64,000 nucleotides of DNA from Gordonia malaquae NBRC 108250 (lineage in GTDB: Bacteria; Actinomycetota; Actinomycetes; Mycobacteriales; Mycobacteriaceae): the NCBI RefSeq assembly GCF_000344135.1, contig NZ_BAOP01000015.1, forward strand, positions 1 through 64,000, given 5' to 3'. The notes under the pieces were generated by a model. It did not search any database and was not told the DNA's origin. It saw only the letters and a list, made by a program, of their open reading frames with translations. Of this stretch, positions 33,206 through 42,515 are shown in pieces; position 1 is the first letter of the stretch; every line of letters starts with the position of its first letter. The translations under genes and the position numbers were made by a program.

Positions 33206-33769
33206 TCAGACAATTCCCGCGGCGCATGCAGCGCTCCGATACGCGGCCGCGAGTGTCGCGACGGTCTCGTGGGCGTTGAGTCCGCTCGGGTTGGGCAGCA
33301 CCCAGATCGTCGTGTCGCCGATGTGGCGGTCCTGCTCGCCGACGGCCGCCTTCGGCTCCCTGAAAGCTGATCGATAGGCGGTCACGCCGAGCACTGCCAG
33401 CACCCGTGGACGCACTCGTTCAACGGTGCGGACGAGCCTGCGACCGCCGGCCTCCAGTTCGTCGCGACTCAGGTCCGAAGCCTTCGCTGTCGCGCGTGCG
33501 ACGACGTTGGTGATCCCGACACCGGCGTCTGTCAGCGCGCGGGCGTCGGCCTCGCTCATACCGGCCGATGCGTCGATGAGTCGGTCCGTGATTCCCGCGG
33601 TGTACAGCGCCGGATAGAAACGGTTGCCCGGCCGCGCGAAGTGCGCGCCGGTCGCAGCCGTCCACAGTCCCGGGTTGATGCCGGAGATCAACAATCGGCA
33701 GTCGGGTCCGATCAGGTCGGGGACGGTCGTGTCGGCGTAACTCAGAAGTTCGGAACGCGAGAAGCTCAC
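33206..33769 (-). CDS. mug: Mismatch-specific uracil/thymine DNA glycosylase
   Basis: The 187-residue enzyme belongs to family 2 uracil-DNA glycosylases (Mug/TDG). The active-site motif GINPG appears in LLISGINPGLWTAATG (with Asn as the catalytic residue), and the DNA-intercalation motif NPSGLNAH lies near residue 160. It removes uracil or thymine opposite guanine and ethenocytosine. It starts at GTG 33769. It is divergent from the ATP-grasp operon, and its stop is 34 bp before the EEP start, so the two may be co-transcribed. Confidence 0.9.
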   Translation of the reverse strand: MSFSRSELLSYADTTVPDLIGPDCRLLISGINPGLWTAATGAHFARPGNRFYPALYTAGITDRLIDASAGMSEADARALTDAGVGITNVVARATAKASDLSRDELEAGGRRLVRTVERVRPRVLAVLGVTAYRSAFREPKAAVGEQDRHIGDTTIWVLPNPSGLNAHETVATLAAAYRSAACAAGIV

Positions 33770-33855
33770 TCACCTATCACTACCACCGTGCGGATGGTTA
33801 CTCAGCGGCAACATTTCCGACTGCTTCCGCAATATTCCGAGAGCACGATGCGTTC

Positions 33856-35457
33856 ATGAACGCCTCGATGCAGTCCTCGACGGCTCCGACTCCTGTCGCA
33901 CCGTATCTCCCAACAGCCGATGCAGTGGACGAGATGTATCGACGCGACGGAAGCGTGCGTCCGCCGTACCGCGGTATCGACGGTGCTCTGCGGGCACTTG
34001 AACCGTCCGACTTACGTGCTCGCCTCGACGCCCTGCATCGGGCCTTGGCAGACCAGGGGATCACCTTCACGCTCTCCGGCACCGAACGGCCGCTTCCCCT
34101 CGATCCGATTCCCCGGATCATCGACGCGGCCGAGTGGAAGACCGTGGAACGCGGGGTCGCCCAACGCGTGAAGGCGTTGGAGAAGTTCCTCGACGACGTG
34201 TACGGAGAACAGGCGATCCTCGCCGACGGTGTGCTCCCGCGGAGACTCATCCACTCGTGTGAACACTTCCATCGGCAGGCCGCAGGAATCAGGCCGCCGA
34301 ACGGAGTCCGTATCCACGTTGCGGGGATCGACCTGATCCGCGACGAGGAGGGTGAGCTCCGCGTTCTCGAAGACAATGTGCGCTCACCGTCTGGAGTCTC
34401 CTATGTGATGGAGAACAGGCGAACCATCGCGCGAATTTTCCCAGACCTGTTCTCGACCCACGCCGTGCGCGCGGTCGGCGACTACCCGCGCCATCTCCTG
34501 CGAGCTCTTCGGGCGGCGGCGCCGTCGAATGTCGCTGACCCGACCGTCGTCGTGCTCACCCCAGGCGTAGCCAACTCCGCCTATTTCGAACACTCTTTGC
34601 TGGCCCGGCAGATGGGCGTGGAACTCGTCGAAGGACGTGACCTGTTCTGTCGGGACAACGTGGTCTTCATGCGAACCACCGCGGGCGACACCCGCGTCGA
34701 CGTCGTGTACCGACGCATCGACGACGACTACCTCGATCCGATGCAGTTCCGCCCCGACTCGATGCTCGGTGTGGCGGGCCTGGTCAACGCGGCGCGTGAA
34801 GGCAACGTCGTGATCTCAAGCGCCGTCGGCAACGGAGTCGCGGACGACAAGCTCATATACACCTACGTGCCCGACATCATCCGGTACTACCTAGGTGAAG
34901 AGCCCGTGTTGCGGAACGTGGAGAGCCTTCGGTGCTGGCTGCCCGAAGAACGTGAAGAAGTGATCGACCGCATCGATGAGCTCGTCGTCAAACCGGTCGA
35001 AGGCAGCGGCGGCTACGGAATCGTGTTCGGTCCGGACGCATCACCCGCCGAAAGGGAGTCCGCGATCGCGGCGATCCGGGCCAACCCGCGCGGCTGGATC
35101 GCTCAGCCGATGATCTCTCTATCGACCAACCCGACGATGATCGACGATCGACTCGCACCGCGGCACGTCGACCTTCGTCCCTTCGCCGTCAACGACGGTT
35201 CGTCGGTGTGGGTGCTTCCCGGCGGTTTGACGCGGGTCGCACTGAACGAAGGCTCCCTCGTCGTCAACTCGTCCCAGGGAGGCGGATCCAAAGACACGTG
35301 GGTCCTGGCGACCCGTCCGAAGCCGACATCTCCTGGACCAGCCGCTGTCGACGGCCAATTGGAACTCCTCCGTCCGATGCCGTCCGCTTCCGCGCCGATT
35401 GTCGCCGAACAGGAGCGCCAGCAACAGCAGTCGTCTTGTACCGGAGGTTCCCGATGA
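33856..35457 (+). CDS. Circularly permuted type-2 ATP-grasp protein
   Basis: The 533-residue protein matches COG2308 (Rv2411c family). It shows the N-terminal DEMYRRDGSVRPPYRG segment, IHVAGIDLIRDEEGELRVLEDNVRSPSGVSY split here as HVAGIDLIRD and RVLEDNVRSPSG, and the ATP-grasp nucleotide elements VVKPVEGSGGYGIVFGPDAS and IAQPMISLSTNPT. These enzymes are predicted to ligate a carboxylate to an amine, possibly building a peptide or protein tag; no member of this operon type has a settled function. The C-terminus is Gln-rich (EQERQQQQSS). Its stop overlaps the alpha-E start by 4 bp, and the transglutaminase follows. Confidence 0.9.
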   Translation: MNASMQSSTAPTPVAPYLPTADAVDEMYRRDGSVRPPYRGIDGALRALEPSDLRARLDALHRALADQGITFTLSGTERPLPLDPIPRIIDAAEWKTVERGVAQRVKALEKFLDDVYGEQAILADGVLPRRLIHSCEHFHRQAAGIRPPNGVRIHVAGIDLIRDEEGELRVLEDNVRSPSGVSYVMENRRTIARIFPDLFSTHAVRAVGDYPRHLLRALRAAAPSNVADPTVVVLTPGVANSAYFEHSLLARQMGVELVEGRDLFCRDNVVFMRTTAGDTRVDVVYRRIDDDYLDPMQFRPDSMLGVAGLVNAAREGNVVISSAVGNGVADDKLIYTYVPDIIRYYLGEEPVLRNVESLRCWLPEEREEVIDRIDELVVKPVEGSGGYGIVFGPDASPAERESAIAAIRANPRGWIAQPMISLSTNPTMIDDRLAPRHVDLRPFAVNDGSSVWVLPGGLTRVALNEGSLVVNSSQGGGSKDTWVLATRPKPTSPGPAAVDGQLELLRPMPSASAPIVAEQERQQQQSSCTGGSR

Positions 35458-36410
35458 TGCTCTCTCGAAACGCCGAATCGCTGTACTGGATAGGCAGGTA
35501 CACCGAACGAGCCGACGACATGTCACGCATCCTCGACGTCGCCGTTCACCAACTCCTCGAGGACCCGACCACCGATGTGGAGTCCGCCGTCGAGCACGTC
35601 ACCGCGGTCCTCGGCTTCACACCCGAGCTCGATCGGCAGCGGACGGTGTGGAGTCTCACCGAACAGGTCGCCTACGACCGATCGGACCCCAGGTCGATCG
35701 TGGGACTGATCGGGGCCGCCCGCGAGAACGCCCGCGGTGCGCGCGAAGTGATATCCAGCGAGATGTGGGAATGCCTGAACGCTACCTACAACGATCTCGG
35801 CGAAGCCGAACTACGGGCCAGAAGGCTCGGACCGCACGAGTTCCTCAGCTATGTCAAAGCGAGGACCGCGATGTTCGCCGGACTGACCGACGCAACCCTC
35901 AGTCACGACGACGGGTACAGCTACCTGCTCGTCGGTCGTTCGGTCGAGCGCGTCGACATGATCGTCCGGATGCTTCACGCGAGATCCGGTGGGGCGGGAG
36001 GCGCTGCGTCGTGGATGAGCGTCCTCATCGCGGCCGGCGCGCAGGACACCTTCATCCGAACACATCGCGGGAGCCTCGACGCCGAACGCGTCGTCGAGTT
36101 CATCCTGCTGGATCGACTGTTTCCACGTTCGGTGTTCCACGCTCTCCGTTCGGCGGAACTCAATCTCGCGGCACTCGACCGGACGCCGGACCGCGTAGGC
36201 GCTCAATCCAGAGCTCGGACGCTCCTGGGGCGTGCACGTAGCTCTCTCGAGTTCGTCGACGCGTCGACTCTGACCGCTGACCTGTCCGCACATCTCAGCC
36301 TTCTGCAAGACACGTGCCGTGCTGTCAGCGAGTCGATATCGGCGGAGCACTTCCACCCTGCACCCTTCGTCTCGTGGACTGACGCGAGCCTGTCTCTGGA
36401 GGTCCGATGA
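35454..36410 (+). CDS. Alpha-E domain protein
   Basis: The 318-residue, mostly helical protein is of the alpha-E family (COG2307, Rv2410c). It begins with the conserved MLSRNAESLYWIGRYTERAD and contains ENARGAREVISSEMWECLNA, then GYSYLLVGRSVERVDMIVRM. The ATG at 35454 has GGAGG 6 nt upstream and overlaps the ATP-grasp stop. The family always travels with the permuted ATP-grasp and a transglutaminase-like protein. It is proposed to be a partner or substrate-positioning subunit, but its role is not known. Confidence 0.9.
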   Translation: MMLSRNAESLYWIGRYTERADDMSRILDVAVHQLLEDPTTDVESAVEHVTAVLGFTPELDRQRTVWSLTEQVAYDRSDPRSIVGLIGAARENARGAREVISSEMWECLNATYNDLGEAELRARRLGPHEFLSYVKARTAMFAGLTDATLSHDDGYSYLLVGRSVERVDMIVRMLHARSGGAGGAASWMSVLIAAGAQDTFIRTHRGSLDAERVVEFILLDRLFPRSVFHALRSAELNLAALDRTPDRVGAQSRARTLLGRARSSLEFVDASTLTADLSAHLSLLQDTCRAVSESISAEHFHPAPFVSWTDASLSLEVR

Positions 36411-37249
36411 CTGCCCGACTCCGTGTCGTCCACACCACCGGGTTCACGTACACCTCGCCCGTCGCGTCGTCGTACAACGAAGCCCGACTCACCCCTCGCA
36501 CCGACTCCCATCAGAATGTCGTCGCGTCGCACATCGACACCTCACCTCCAGTCCACCAATTTCGGTACACCGACTATTGGGGGACCTTTGTCACCGCTTT
36601 CGATGTGCACACTCCGCACGATCGCCTCGAAGTGACAGGCACCACCGTCGTCGAGACCGCAGACGCCGTGCCTCGCACCGACGCGATAGATTGGACCGCG
36701 CTGCATGCGGACACCGTCGCGGACGACTTCGACGAGATGCTCGCAGCGACCGACTACACGCCCTTCACCGATGACTTGGCCGACTTCGCACGGGGCGTCA
36801 CCAGCGGTCTGACACCGGCCGACGCGGTCGTGGCCGTTGTCGCCGCCGTACACGACAAGATGACGTACTGTCCGGGGAGCACAGGGGTTTACACGACAGC
36901 TCCAGACGCATGGGACCGGCGCGCAGGTGTATGTCAGGACTACGCCCACATCACGTTGTCGATGATCCGGAGCCTGGGAATCCCTGCTCGCTACGTGTCC
37001 GGGTATCTTCTTCCCCGGTCCGACTCGGAGATCGGTGAGGCAGTAGACGGCGAGTCCCACGCTTGGATCGAGACCTGGACCGGTCAGTGGTGTGGCATCG
37101 ATCCGACGAACGCGATCGAGATCGGTACTAACCATGTCGTCGTGGGCACCGGTCGTGACTACGCCGACGTCACTCCTGTCAAAGGGATCGTCACCGGCGG
37201 CGGCAGCTCAGGTCTAGACGTGAGCGTTCGCATGACTCGGCTGGCGTGA
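36407..37249 (+). CDS. Bacterial transglutaminase-like cysteine peptidase/ligase
   Basis: The 280-residue protein has the N-terminal bacterial transglutaminase-like beta domain (HTTGFTYTSPVASSYNEARL) and a catalytic core with Cys176 (RAGVCQDYAH), His218 (GESHAWIE) and Asp232 (GIDPTN). The catalytic triad is complete, so it should act on amide bonds as a peptidase or amide transferase. It overlaps the alpha-E stop by 4 bp, completing the three-gene Rv2411c-Rv2409c-type operon. It is convergent with the VWA/MoxR pair, with 2 bp between the stops. Confidence 0.9.
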   Translation: MTARLRVVHTTGFTYTSPVASSYNEARLTPRTDSHQNVVASHIDTSPPVHQFRYTDYWGTFVTAFDVHTPHDRLEVTGTTVVETADAVPRTDAIDWTALHADTVADDFDEMLAATDYTPFTDDLADFARGVTSGLTPADAVVAVVAAVHDKMTYCPGSTGVYTTAPDAWDRRAGVCQDYAHITLSMIRSLGIPARYVSGYLLPRSDSEIGEAVDGESHAWIETWTGQWCGIDPTNAIEIGTNHVVVGTGRDYADVTPVKGIVTGGGSSGLDVSVRMTRLA

Positions 37250-37251
37250 CC

Positions 37252-39222
37252 TCATCTGGCACGACGCGCACGCAGGTAATCACCGACGACGGCGGCGCCG
37301 AGACCGTCGAGTTCCGGCGCGACCACTCGGCCACCGATACGCCGGGCGACGCGGTCGATGAAGTTCGCCAGACCCGGATCGTCACCGAGTCGAAAGAACG
37401 TGATCTGCGTGCCCATCCGCGACAGGTGATCGAGTTCGCGGACAGTCTTACCGATGGTCTCGGGGTGCGGCGGATACCAGAAGAACGCCTCGCCGTCCGG
37501 CTCGAGATGAGCCGTCGGCTCACCGTCGGTGACGATGAGGACCACAGGCTGAGCGTTCGGGAACCGCCGCAGATGGCGGTGCGCCAGCAGGAGGGCGTGA
37601 TGGAGGTTCGTGCCCTGCTCCATCCGCGGTTCCAGCCCGGTGAGTTCGTCGACAGTCGTCGACCGCGCATGCCTGCCGAACTCGATGAGATGCAGTTCGT
37701 CGGACCGGAAGCGGGTGGAGATCAGCTGGTTCAACGCGAGCGCCGTGCGCTTCATCGGCGTCCACCGGCCCTCCATGACCATGGAGAACGACGTGTCGAC
37801 GAGGAGCACGACCGCGGCCTGGGTCCGGGCTTCGGTCTCAGTGACCTCGACGTCACGGACGTCGATCTGCACTCCCGAGGTAGGGTCGCTCTGCTCGGCG
37901 ACCGTGCGGAGCACGGCGTTGGTGACCGTCCGCGTCACGTCCCAGGGTTCGGTGTCGCCGAACGCCCACTCCCGGGTGGCACCGGTCGGCTCACCGAGGC
38001 GGCCGGCCAGATCGGTCCGACGGTCGCCGCCGCGGGACGACAACTGCGCGGCGACGTCCTTCAGGATCGACTGCCCCAGACGGCGCATCGCCTTCGGGCT
38101 GAGCTTCATCGAACCGTCCGGGTCGCGCCGGAAGAAGCCCTGGTCACGCAGGGCCTTCTCGAGATCAGTCAGCGTCCGCGCATCAACAGCGGCGTCGTCG
38201 CCGAGTTGTCGCGCCAGCGCGTCGAGGTCGATGTCCTCCATCTGCGCACCTGCATACGACTGCGAGAGCTGCTCGGCGAGTTCTTCGAGTTCGGCGATGT
38301 CCCGCAACGCCGCCGCGCCCTCGCCCATGCCCATCGGCTGGTCGCCGGAGAACTCCTGCGATCCACCCCAGTTCAGGTCGGGTCGGGCTTGGCGAAGAGC
38401 GTCGTCCATCTGCGACAACGCGTTCATCAACTCCGGCGAGCCGAACGCCTGCTGTGAGAGCCCGGCGAGCTCGGCCTGCTGCTCCGGAGTGAGCGAGTTG
38501 AAGAACTGTTGAGCGGCGGCCGACCGCTTGGCGAGGGCGTCGATCAGTTCGTCGACATTCTGCGGGCCTTCGGGGAAGAACTCGCCGTGCGCATTCATGA
38601 ACTCGTCGAAGTCCTGCTGCGTGTCGGTGCCGTTGTTGTGCTTCGCCAACAGGTCGTTCAGGTCGGCGAGCATGTCGGTGATCCGTTGCCGATCCTCCGG
38701 CGTCGCGCCCTCGAGAGCCTCCTTCATACCCGCGAACCGCTGATCGAGGGCCTCACGGCCGAGGAGGTCCGAGATCTTCTCGTAGTCGGCACGCGCCTCC
38801 GGGCTGCGCCAGTCGTAGTCCGACAACTCCTGCACGGCCTTCGCCGTCGACGCGGGAAGGTTGCCGATCTGCATCTCGGCGAACCGTGCGTCGTCGTCGA
38901 GGTCACGAGCGAGTTGTTTCCGCTCAGCCAGCACAGCGGAGTCGAGGAGTTCTCTGATCTCGTCGAACGTGCCGTCGAGATTCCGATTCTTCAACAGTTC
39001 CCGCCGACGCCGGTTCGCCTCCTCGGCGAGCCGGTCGAGACCGCGCGACGACGCCCCGCCGCGGCGCAGGAACTCGCGCATGGCTCGCTCCGGCGACACG
39101 CCCTGCATGACGTCGTCGCCGATCGCCGAGAGCGCCTCCCTCAAGTCGACCGGCGGCGCGAGCGGGTCCGGTCCGCCGGTGTAGCGACCGTAACGAGAGC
39201 GGTGGAAACGGTTACGCGCCAT
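37252..39222 (-). CDS. VWA-domain (CoxE-like) protein, partner of MoxR ATPase
   Basis: The 656-residue protein (Rv0959 family) has a long, helical, charged N-terminal region (1-430). A von Willebrand A domain follows with the MIDAS motif DTSFSM, a Thr/Asp pair in GTNLHHALL and VTDGEPTAH. The start is ATG 39222 (MARNRFHRS), overlapping the MoxR stop by 11 bp. MoxR-VWA pairs act as metal- or cofactor-inserting or complex-remodelling chaperones. No membrane segment or signal is seen, so it acts in the cytoplasm. The client is unknown; the adjacent transglutaminase operon is one candidate by context only. Confidence 0.87.
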   Translation of the reverse strand: MARNRFHRSRYGRYTGGPDPLAPPVDLREALSAIGDDVMQGVSPERAMREFLRRGGASSRGLDRLAEEANRRRRELLKNRNLDGTFDEIRELLDSAVLAERKQLARDLDDDARFAEMQIGNLPASTAKAVQELSDYDWRSPEARADYEKISDLLGREALDQRFAGMKEALEGATPEDRQRITDMLADLNDLLAKHNNGTDTQQDFDEFMNAHGEFFPEGPQNVDELIDALAKRSAAAQQFFNSLTPEQQAELAGLSQQAFGSPELMNALSQMDDALRQARPDLNWGGSQEFSGDQPMGMGEGAAALRDIAELEELAEQLSQSYAGAQMEDIDLDALARQLGDDAAVDARTLTDLEKALRDQGFFRRDPDGSMKLSPKAMRRLGQSILKDVAAQLSSRGGDRRTDLAGRLGEPTGATREWAFGDTEPWDVTRTVTNAVLRTVAEQSDPTSGVQIDVRDVEVTETEARTQAAVVLLVDTSFSMVMEGRWTPMKRTALALNQLISTRFRSDELHLIEFGRHARSTTVDELTGLEPRMEQGTNLHHALLLAHRHLRRFPNAQPVVLIVTDGEPTAHLEPDGEAFFWYPPHPETIGKTVRELDHLSRMGTQITFFRLGDDPGLANFIDRVARRIGGRVVAPELDGLGAAVVGDYLRARRAR

Positions 39223-40660
39223 CACGTTCGAGTTCGTCGTCGGCCACGACCGAGTACGCCGTGCGCCCCTGCTCGTCCTCGTCCTTCCCGATGCGCCTGG
39301 CCAGGAAGAGTCCTTCCAACGCGAGTTCCAGAGCGCTCGCACGTTCGGCGTCGTCGTCGGCGTCGAGGCGGGCCGCGATCTCGTCGAGGACGGCCAGGAC
39401 CTCGGAGTCGTCGCCGATCGCACCGATGACCTCAACGGCAGGCACGCGGTCGCCGGTCAGGACCGGATGGCCCGCCTCGAGAGCGGCCACCAGCGGGCGC
39501 ATGTCGAGCCCGCCGAGATGAGCGCGGACCACGTCGGCCACCGACTTGCGGAGCAGGTAGTCGAGGATCTCCAGTTCGCGTCCCTCCTCACCGGACTCGA
39601 ACTCGATCTTGCCGCGGAGCACCTCGATCACCGACTGCAGGTCGACCGGACGAGCGACGGGCAGGTCCTCTCCGGTCACCGCGGCGCGGTGCAGTGCCGC
39701 GGCGGCGACCGTCTCTGCGGCCGCGATCGAGAATCGGGCGGACACGCCGGACCGCTGGTCGATCGACGGATGTTCACGTGCGTACCGGGTGAACCGGGCG
39801 AGCGTCTCGATCAGGTGTGTCGGGACGCTCGCGACAAGGTCGGCTTCTTGCTCGACCACGTCGATCTCGTCGTCCAGGTCGAGTGGGTAGTGGGTGCGGA
39901 TCTCGGCGCCGAACCGGTCTTTGAGCGGCGTGATGATGCGACCGCGGTTCGTGTAGTCCTCCGGATTCGCGCTGGCGGTGACGAGGACATCGAGCGGCAG
40001 ACGCAGGCTGTAGCCGCGCACCTGGACGTCGCGCTCCTCCATCACGTTCAGCATCGAGACCTGAATGCGTTCGGCGAGATCGGGGAGTTCGTTGATGGCG
40101 ATGATGCCACGGTGCGACCGCGGGATCAGCCCGAAGTGAATGGTCTCCGGGTCGCCGAGGCTGCGCCCCGCGGCCACCTTCATCGGGTCGATGTCGCCGA
40201 CGAGGTCGGCCACCGATGTGTCGGGAGTAGCGAGCTTCTCGCGGTACCGCTCGGTGCGGTGCCGCCACGCGACGGGCAACGCGTCGCCCAGTTCGTCCGA
40301 CCGCCGGATCGACTCCGGCAGGATCGGCGAGAACGGATGCTCGTCCAGGTCGGAGCCGTCGATGACGGGTGTCCACTCATCGAGGAGTCCGACAAGAGTA
40401 CGGAGCAGACGAGTCTTGCCCTGGCCGCGTTCGCCGAGCATGACTACGTCGTGCCCCGCGATCAGGGCCCGTTCGAGCTGCGGGATCACGGTGTCGTCGA
40501 AGCCGACGACACCCGGCCACGGGTCGTCTCCGTTGCGCAGTGCGGCGAGGAGGTTGTGCCTGATCTCGTCCCGCACATCGCGTTCGATGTGATCTGACGC
40601 GCGCAGCTCGCCGAGGGTGTGGATCTGGGGAGGATTGCTGGAATCTGCCACGTGACCCAC
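39212..40660 (-). CDS. MoxR/magnesium-chelatase-like AAA+ ATPase
   Basis: The 482-residue AAA+ protein (Rv0958 family) has Walker A GERGQGKT (about 76-83), Walker B within GIIAINELPDL, sensor-1 ASANPEDY, and a C-terminal helical lid. It belongs to the ChlI/MoxR clade that remodels or loads cofactors into partners with a VWA protein, which is encoded next. Start is taken at GTG 40660; a second GTG at 40651 is equally possible. The taurine dioxygenase gene ends 30 bp upstream on the same strand, but that operon looks unrelated and inserted. Confidence 0.87.
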   Translation of the reverse strand: MGHVADSSNPPQIHTLGELRASDHIERDVRDEIRHNLLAALRNGDDPWPGVVGFDDTVIPQLERALIAGHDVVMLGERGQGKTRLLRTLVGLLDEWTPVIDGSDLDEHPFSPILPESIRRSDELGDALPVAWRHRTERYREKLATPDTSVADLVGDIDPMKVAAGRSLGDPETIHFGLIPRSHRGIIAINELPDLAERIQVSMLNVMEERDVQVRGYSLRLPLDVLVTASANPEDYTNRGRIITPLKDRFGAEIRTHYPLDLDDEIDVVEQEADLVASVPTHLIETLARFTRYAREHPSIDQRSGVSARFSIAAAETVAAAALHRAAVTGEDLPVARPVDLQSVIEVLRGKIEFESGEEGRELEILDYLLRKSVADVVRAHLGGLDMRPLVAALEAGHPVLTGDRVPAVEVIGAIGDDSEVLAVLDEIAARLDADDDAERASALELALEGLFLARRIGKDEDEQGRTAYSVVADDELERDGA

Positions 40661-40690
40661 GTTACCCGTGGTCGGTTCTCGAGGTTCGGC

Positions 40691-41662
40691 TCAGCCGACG
40701 GACTTCGACTCCGCGGCCCACCAGTGGCCCGATTCGTCACCGAACGGCTCGACATGGCCCTGCGGTCCCACCGGACGGTCGCCGCGAAGGGTCACGCGGT
40801 GCATGATGCGTCGCTGCGAGTAGTCGCGGTTCGCGTAGTGGGCAGTGCTCCGGTTGTCCCACAGGACCACGTCGCCGAGGCTCCAGCTGTGCCGCACGAT
40901 GTGCTCGGGCTTGGTCAGATGCCCGTAGAACGCGTCGAGCAGTCCGCGGCTCTCCGCCTCGGAGACGCCCGCGATGTGCGAGGTGAATCCGGGGTTCACG
41001 AACAGCGCCTTCCGTCCGGTGACCGGGTGGATTCGGACGACGGGATGCCGCACTGGACGCAGGCCGGTGACCTCTTCTCCGTCCCACACGTTGCCCTTGC
41101 CTGATCGGCGATGGCGCAGGTAGTAGCCGAACTCCCGGTTGCCGTCGTGGACGGCGACGAGTTCGTCGGCGAGCCGCTGCATCGGCGACGACAACGACGC
41201 GTATGCGGCTTCGCCGTCGGCCCAGTTGGTGTCGCCGCCGAGTTGAGGGAGCACCAGCGGACGAAGGATGGACGCGGCAGGCGGACGCGGCATGAACGTG
41301 ACGTCAGTGTGCCAGACGTCTGCGAACCCGTTGTCGGTGCTGTCCAGCGAGTACACCTCGGCAGGCAGGTCGGCGCCGCTGTCCCACACCGGATGCCCGG
41401 CGGTGAGATCACCGATTCGTGCGGCGAAACGGACGTGCTGGTCGTCGTCGAGGTGCTGGTCGTTCAGCACGAGGACCTTGTGTTCGGCGAGCGCGATGCG
41501 CAGCGCGGCGATCTGGGAGTCGGACGCGGTGGCGATGTCGAAACCGGAGATTCGGGCGCCGTGTGTCGGGCCGATCGGAGTGATGTCGAACTCGACACCC
41601 GACGAGATGTTGTCGGAAGCTCGCGTCGTGGTCGGAGCGGAGCCGTTGATCGATGCGGTCAT
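40691..41662 (-). CDS. tauD: TauD/AtsK-family Fe(II)/2-oxoglutarate dioxygenase
   Basis: The 323-residue enzyme has the iron-binding HxD in DVWHTDVTF and the distal His in RRIMHRVTLRG. The 2-oxoglutarate-binding Arg is in the same strand, and the TauD sequence WDNRSTAHYANRDY is present. It releases sulfite from taurine, alkanesulfonates or alkyl sulfates. ATG 41662 has AAAGGAA upstream. It is last in a tauC-tauA-tauB-tauD operon, which supports sulfur scavenging; specificity between taurine and alkyl sulfates cannot be fixed from sequence. Confidence 0.87.
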   Translation of the reverse strand: MTASINGSAPTTTRASDNISSGVEFDITPIGPTHGARISGFDIATASDSQIAALRIALAEHKVLVLNDQHLDDDQHVRFAARIGDLTAGHPVWDSGADLPAEVYSLDSTDNGFADVWHTDVTFMPRPPAASILRPLVLPQLGGDTNWADGEAAYASLSSPMQRLADELVAVHDGNREFGYYLRHRRSGKGNVWDGEEVTGLRPVRHPVVRIHPVTGRKALFVNPGFTSHIAGVSEAESRGLLDAFYGHLTKPEHIVRHSWSLGDVVLWDNRSTAHYANRDYSQRRIMHRVTLRGDRPVGPQGHVEPFGDESGHWWAAESKSVG

Positions 41663-41690
41663 GGGAGGTTCCTTTCGGTGTCTGTGATGG

Positions 41691-42515
41691 TCACTGCGCG
41701 GCGGACTTGACCGCTGTCGAGATCTCTTGGCGAAGCGCAGAGAATTCAAGCGAGTCGCGGACGTGTTCCGGTTTGGCGTCGCGCGCCAGGGGCGACGCGA
41801 TGTCGGCCACCACCTGCCCCGGCCGTTTCGACAGGACGACGATGCGAGTGCCGAGAAACGCTGCCTCTTCTGCACTATGGGTGACGAAGATCGTGGTGCG
41901 TCCGGTGGTGGCGCTGACCAGTCGGATGTCGTCTTGGAGTCGTTCACGCGTCAGTGCATCGAGTGCGGCGAACGGCTCGTCCATCAGCAGGACGGGCGTC
42001 TCGACTGCGAGGGCACGTGCGATGGCGACACGCTGCTGCTGACCGCCGGAGATCTCCCACACCCGCCGCTTCGCGGTGCCTTCGAGTCCGACTCTCGCGA
42101 GGAGTTCGTCGGCCTTGGCGTGCCGCTGCGACCGTGCGACTCCGGCGTATCCGAGCGCCAGTTCGACGTTGCCGCGAACTGTCCGCCACGGGAACAGGCG
42201 CGGCTGCTGGAACACGACTCCCGCGGTTCGACCGGCGTGTGGCGCGCCGCCGTCGATGGCGACCGTGCCTTTGGTCGGCGAGTCGAACCCCGCCACCTGC
42301 CGGAGGAGCGTGGACTTCCCTGATCCGGATGCACCGACCAGGACGAGGAACTCTCCCGGCGCGATGTCCAGGTCGATCGGTCCGAGCGCGGTGATCCGGT
42401 CGGCTCCGGTTCCGAATCGGCGTTCCAGGTTTCGAATCTCGACGCGTCCGACGTCCGGTGTCGAGTCGGCGAGCACGGCCGGAGCGGGCGCTTTCCTACT
42501 TGTCAGCAAGGACAT
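41691..42515 (-). CDS. tauB: Taurine/alkanesulfonate ABC transporter ATP-binding protein
   Basis: The 274-residue ATPase has Walker A GASGSGKST, Q-loop QQPRLFPW, signature ISGGQQQRVAIARAL, Walker B VLLMDEPFAALD and the switch His in FVTHSAEEA. An N-terminal extension of about 20 residues precedes the domain. Its start overlaps the upstream binding-protein gene by 20 bp. With the permease and lipoprotein it forms a SsuABC/TauABC importer for sulfonates. Confidence 0.9.
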   Translation of the reverse strand: MSLLTSRKAPAPAVLADSTPDVGRVEIRNLERRFGTGADRITALGPIDLDIAPGEFLVLVGASGSGKSTLLRQVAGFDSPTKGTVAIDGGAPHAGRTAGVVFQQPRLFPWRTVRGNVELALGYAGVARSQRHAKADELLARVGLEGTAKRRVWEISGGQQQRVAIARALAVETPVLLMDEPFAALDALTRERLQDDIRLVSATTGRTTIFVTHSAEEAAFLGTRIVVLSKRPGQVVADIASPLARDAKPEHVRDSLEFSALRQEISTAVKSAAQ

